This document shows, one piece after another, positions 61,355-62,400 of a stretch of DNA of 62,400 nucleotides (position 1 is its first letter; every line of letters begins with the position of its first letter). Under the pieces are notes generated by a model. It worked only from the letters and a program-made list of their open reading frames with translations, was not told the DNA's origin and did not search any database. Source of the DNA: an uncultured Pelagibacteraceae bacterium (GTDB lineage Bacteria > Pseudomonadota > Alphaproteobacteria > Pelagibacterales > Pelagibacteraceae); NCBI GenBank assembly GCA_902583075.1, contig CACHUN010000005.1, positions 1 through 62,400 of the forward strand, read 5' to 3'. The translations under genes were made by a program, and so were the position numbers.

Positions 61355-62302
61355 ATGGAAGTAAATAATAATACCAAAGGCATCCTATTTATTATGATAG
61401 GGATGGCTTTTTTTTCAATTCAAGACTCTCTTATAAAATATATATTTGAAGAAATTGCTTTGTTTGAATTATATCTTGGTAGAACTATTGTTCAAGCGAC
61501 AGTGCTTATATCTATATTCTTAATAACAAAGAAAAAATTTACATTAAAAACACATTATCCTTTATTAACATTATTAAGAGTAATTTGTTTTTTCTTTGGT
61601 TTTAGTTTCTTTTATATTTCACTAACGTTTATGTCTTTAGCTATGGTCAGCGCATTATTCTTTTCATGCCCTTTTTTCATGTCAATATTTGCTAAAGTAT
61701 TTTTAAAAGAACAAATTGGTATTAGAAGATGGAGTGCGATAACAGTGGGTTTTATTGGTGTTTTAGTCGTATTAAATCCAACTTTAGAAGACTTTAATTT
61801 TTTTAAATTAGCGCCAGTTGCATGCTCACTTTGTTATGCATGCTCTATGACAATTACAAAATATACATCAGAAAAAGATAATATTTATACTCAGTTAACT
61901 TTACTTTATATTTTTGCTGTAATTGCGAGTGTTATAATATTTTTAATAAGTGGTGATGGAAAGTTTAATAATTTTTCTGATCCTACAATGCAATTTATTT
62001 TTAGAGAATGGTTTGTAAATCCAGCCGTTTCGTGGCCTTACGTTTTTGTAATGGGAATTGTTGCATCAATTTCATTTTTTTGTGTGTTCACTGCATATAG
62101 TATAGCTTCTCCGTCTGTTGTCTCTTTATTTGAATATTCATACATAGTTTTTGCAATGATAGCTGGTTATATATTATTTGAAACTATACCAGTACCTAGA
62201 ACTTTTCTTGGAGCCGCAATAATTATTGGTGCGGGTGTATATATTTATTTTAGAGAAAAAGTTCGTGGCCAAATGATTGCATCAGATACACCTAATAGAT
62301 GA
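61355..62302 (+). CDS. EamA/DMT-family permease
   Basis: A 315-residue ten-helix membrane protein with two EamA repeats. It shares the IRRWSAITVGFIGV segment with the permease at 43260-44192. It is preceded by the GMC gene (three bases) and overlaps the next gene by four bases (ATGA), so it is in the long plus-strand operon starting at the class II aldolase. Possible roles are uptake or export of a pathway metabolite. Substrate unknown. Confidence 0.88.
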   Translation: MEVNNNTKGILFIMIGMAFFSIQDSLIKYIFEEIALFELYLGRTIVQATVLISIFLITKKKFTLKTHYPLLTLLRVICFFFGFSFFYISLTFMSLAMVSALFFSCPFFMSIFAKVFLKEQIGIRRWSAITVGFIGVLVVLNPTLEDFNFFKLAPVACSLCYACSMTITKYTSEKDNIYTQLTLLYIFAVIASVIIFLISGDGKFNNFSDPTMQFIFREWFVNPAVSWPYVFVMGIVASISFFCVFTAYSIASPSVVSLFEYSYIVFAMIAGYILFETIPVPRTFLGAAIIIGAGVYIYFREKVRGQMIASDTPNR

Positions 62303-62400
62303 TAAAAAAAAACTATATTCCAACAATAAATATTTCTTCTCTTCTTGGAAAAAATTTTAATACAAGACCTGCCTTTAAAACAGTAAAAGAACTTGAGAAA
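62299..62400 (+). CDS. Isopenicillin-N-synthase-like dioxygenase, N-terminal fragment
   Basis: The first 34 codons of a plus-strand gene that runs off the right edge. The ATG overlaps the permease stop (ATGA). The start MIKKNYIPTINISSLLGKN has the IPxIxxSxLL pattern found at the N-terminus of isopenicillin-N-synthase-like iron/2-oxoglutarate oxygenases, followed by a helix with KTVKELEK. The catalytic domain is outside the window, so the call is tentative. Confidence 0.5.
   Translation, partial: MIKKNYIPTINISSLLGKNFNTRPAFKTVKELEK

Noticed and set aside
1..62400. tRNA, rRNA, CRISPR arrays, insertion sequences, prophage or attachment sites
   Set aside because: I looked through the intergenic gaps, all below about 115 bases, and saw no tRNA-like cloverleaf, repeat array, transposase or integrase. 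Absence was judged by reading only, without a covariance search.

Overview
The window is AT-rich, gene-dense bacterial chromosome with no rRNA, tRNA, CRISPR array or insertion sequence that I can see. Gaps between genes are usually 0-20 bases, many neighbours overlap by 1-8 bases, and several convergent genes overlap at their stops. This style, the set of osmolyte and methyl-compound genes, and a gene closely resembling the marine DMSP demethylase DmdA point to a streamlined marine alphaproteobacterium of the SAR11 / Pelagibacterales type. That assignment is inferred from gene content, not from a marker gene. No gene-free stretch exceeds about 115 bases.

Layout. 1-6171 (minus): a housekeeping operon csaA - LysE-type exporter - acnA - YfgM-like protein - bamB - cupin - zapE (cut by the window edge). 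6197-12235: argE, then on the minus strand a bifunctional 3-hydroxyacyl-CoA dehydrogenase/enoyl-CoA hydratase, a small membrane protein, a ureohydrolase and an aldehyde dehydrogenase. 12307-18377 (minus): bioY and a complete dipeptide/oligopeptide-type ABC importer. 18493-25974 (plus): a tight seven-gene operon with two folate-dependent GcvT-fold proteins (one DmdA-like), peptidase E, an FMN hydroxyacid oxidase, a thiamine-diphosphate enzyme, a 5-hydroxyisourate-hydrolase-like protein and a thiolase. I know no pathway that joins these. 25976-32417 (minus): a Pot-type ABC importer behind an ectoine-hydrolase-like protein (DoeA/EutD) and an EutA-like racemase-fold protein. 32478-43223: dehydrogenases, two homocysteine-methyltransferase-family proteins with an altered zinc site, MsrA, an amidase, an iron alcohol dehydrogenase and drug/metabolite-type permeases.

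43260-62400 is the most interesting part. It holds a glycine-betaine-type ABC importer (proV, a double-length proW, proX), a glycerophosphodiesterase, a gamma-butyrobetaine-hydroxylase-type dioxygenase, a second proV-type ATPase, and all three enzymes that convert L-carnitine to glycine betaine: carnitine 3-dehydrogenase, a BKACE-family dehydrocarnitine cleavage enzyme and a betainyl-CoA thioesterase. Read together, the region can plausibly import quaternary amines, hydroxylate gamma-butyrobetaine to carnitine and break carnitine down to betaine plus acetoacetate. Around this core are genes whose roles are open: a BesD-fold dioxygenase with a hydroxylase-type HxD motif, an SDR, a luciferase-family monooxygenase, an alpha/beta hydrolase, a class II aldolase, a CitE-like lyase, a TauD-family dioxygenase, a GMC dehydrogenase and another dioxygenase starting at the right edge.

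Regulation visible in the sequence: each of the three solute-binding-protein genes is followed at once by a stem-loop, two of them true terminators whose U-tract runs to (or within two bases of) the start codon of the next gene. Three promoter regions carry short inverted repeats that could be operators (upstream of the beta-oxidation gene, between proV and proW, and at the gamma-butyrobetaine hydroxylase promoter).
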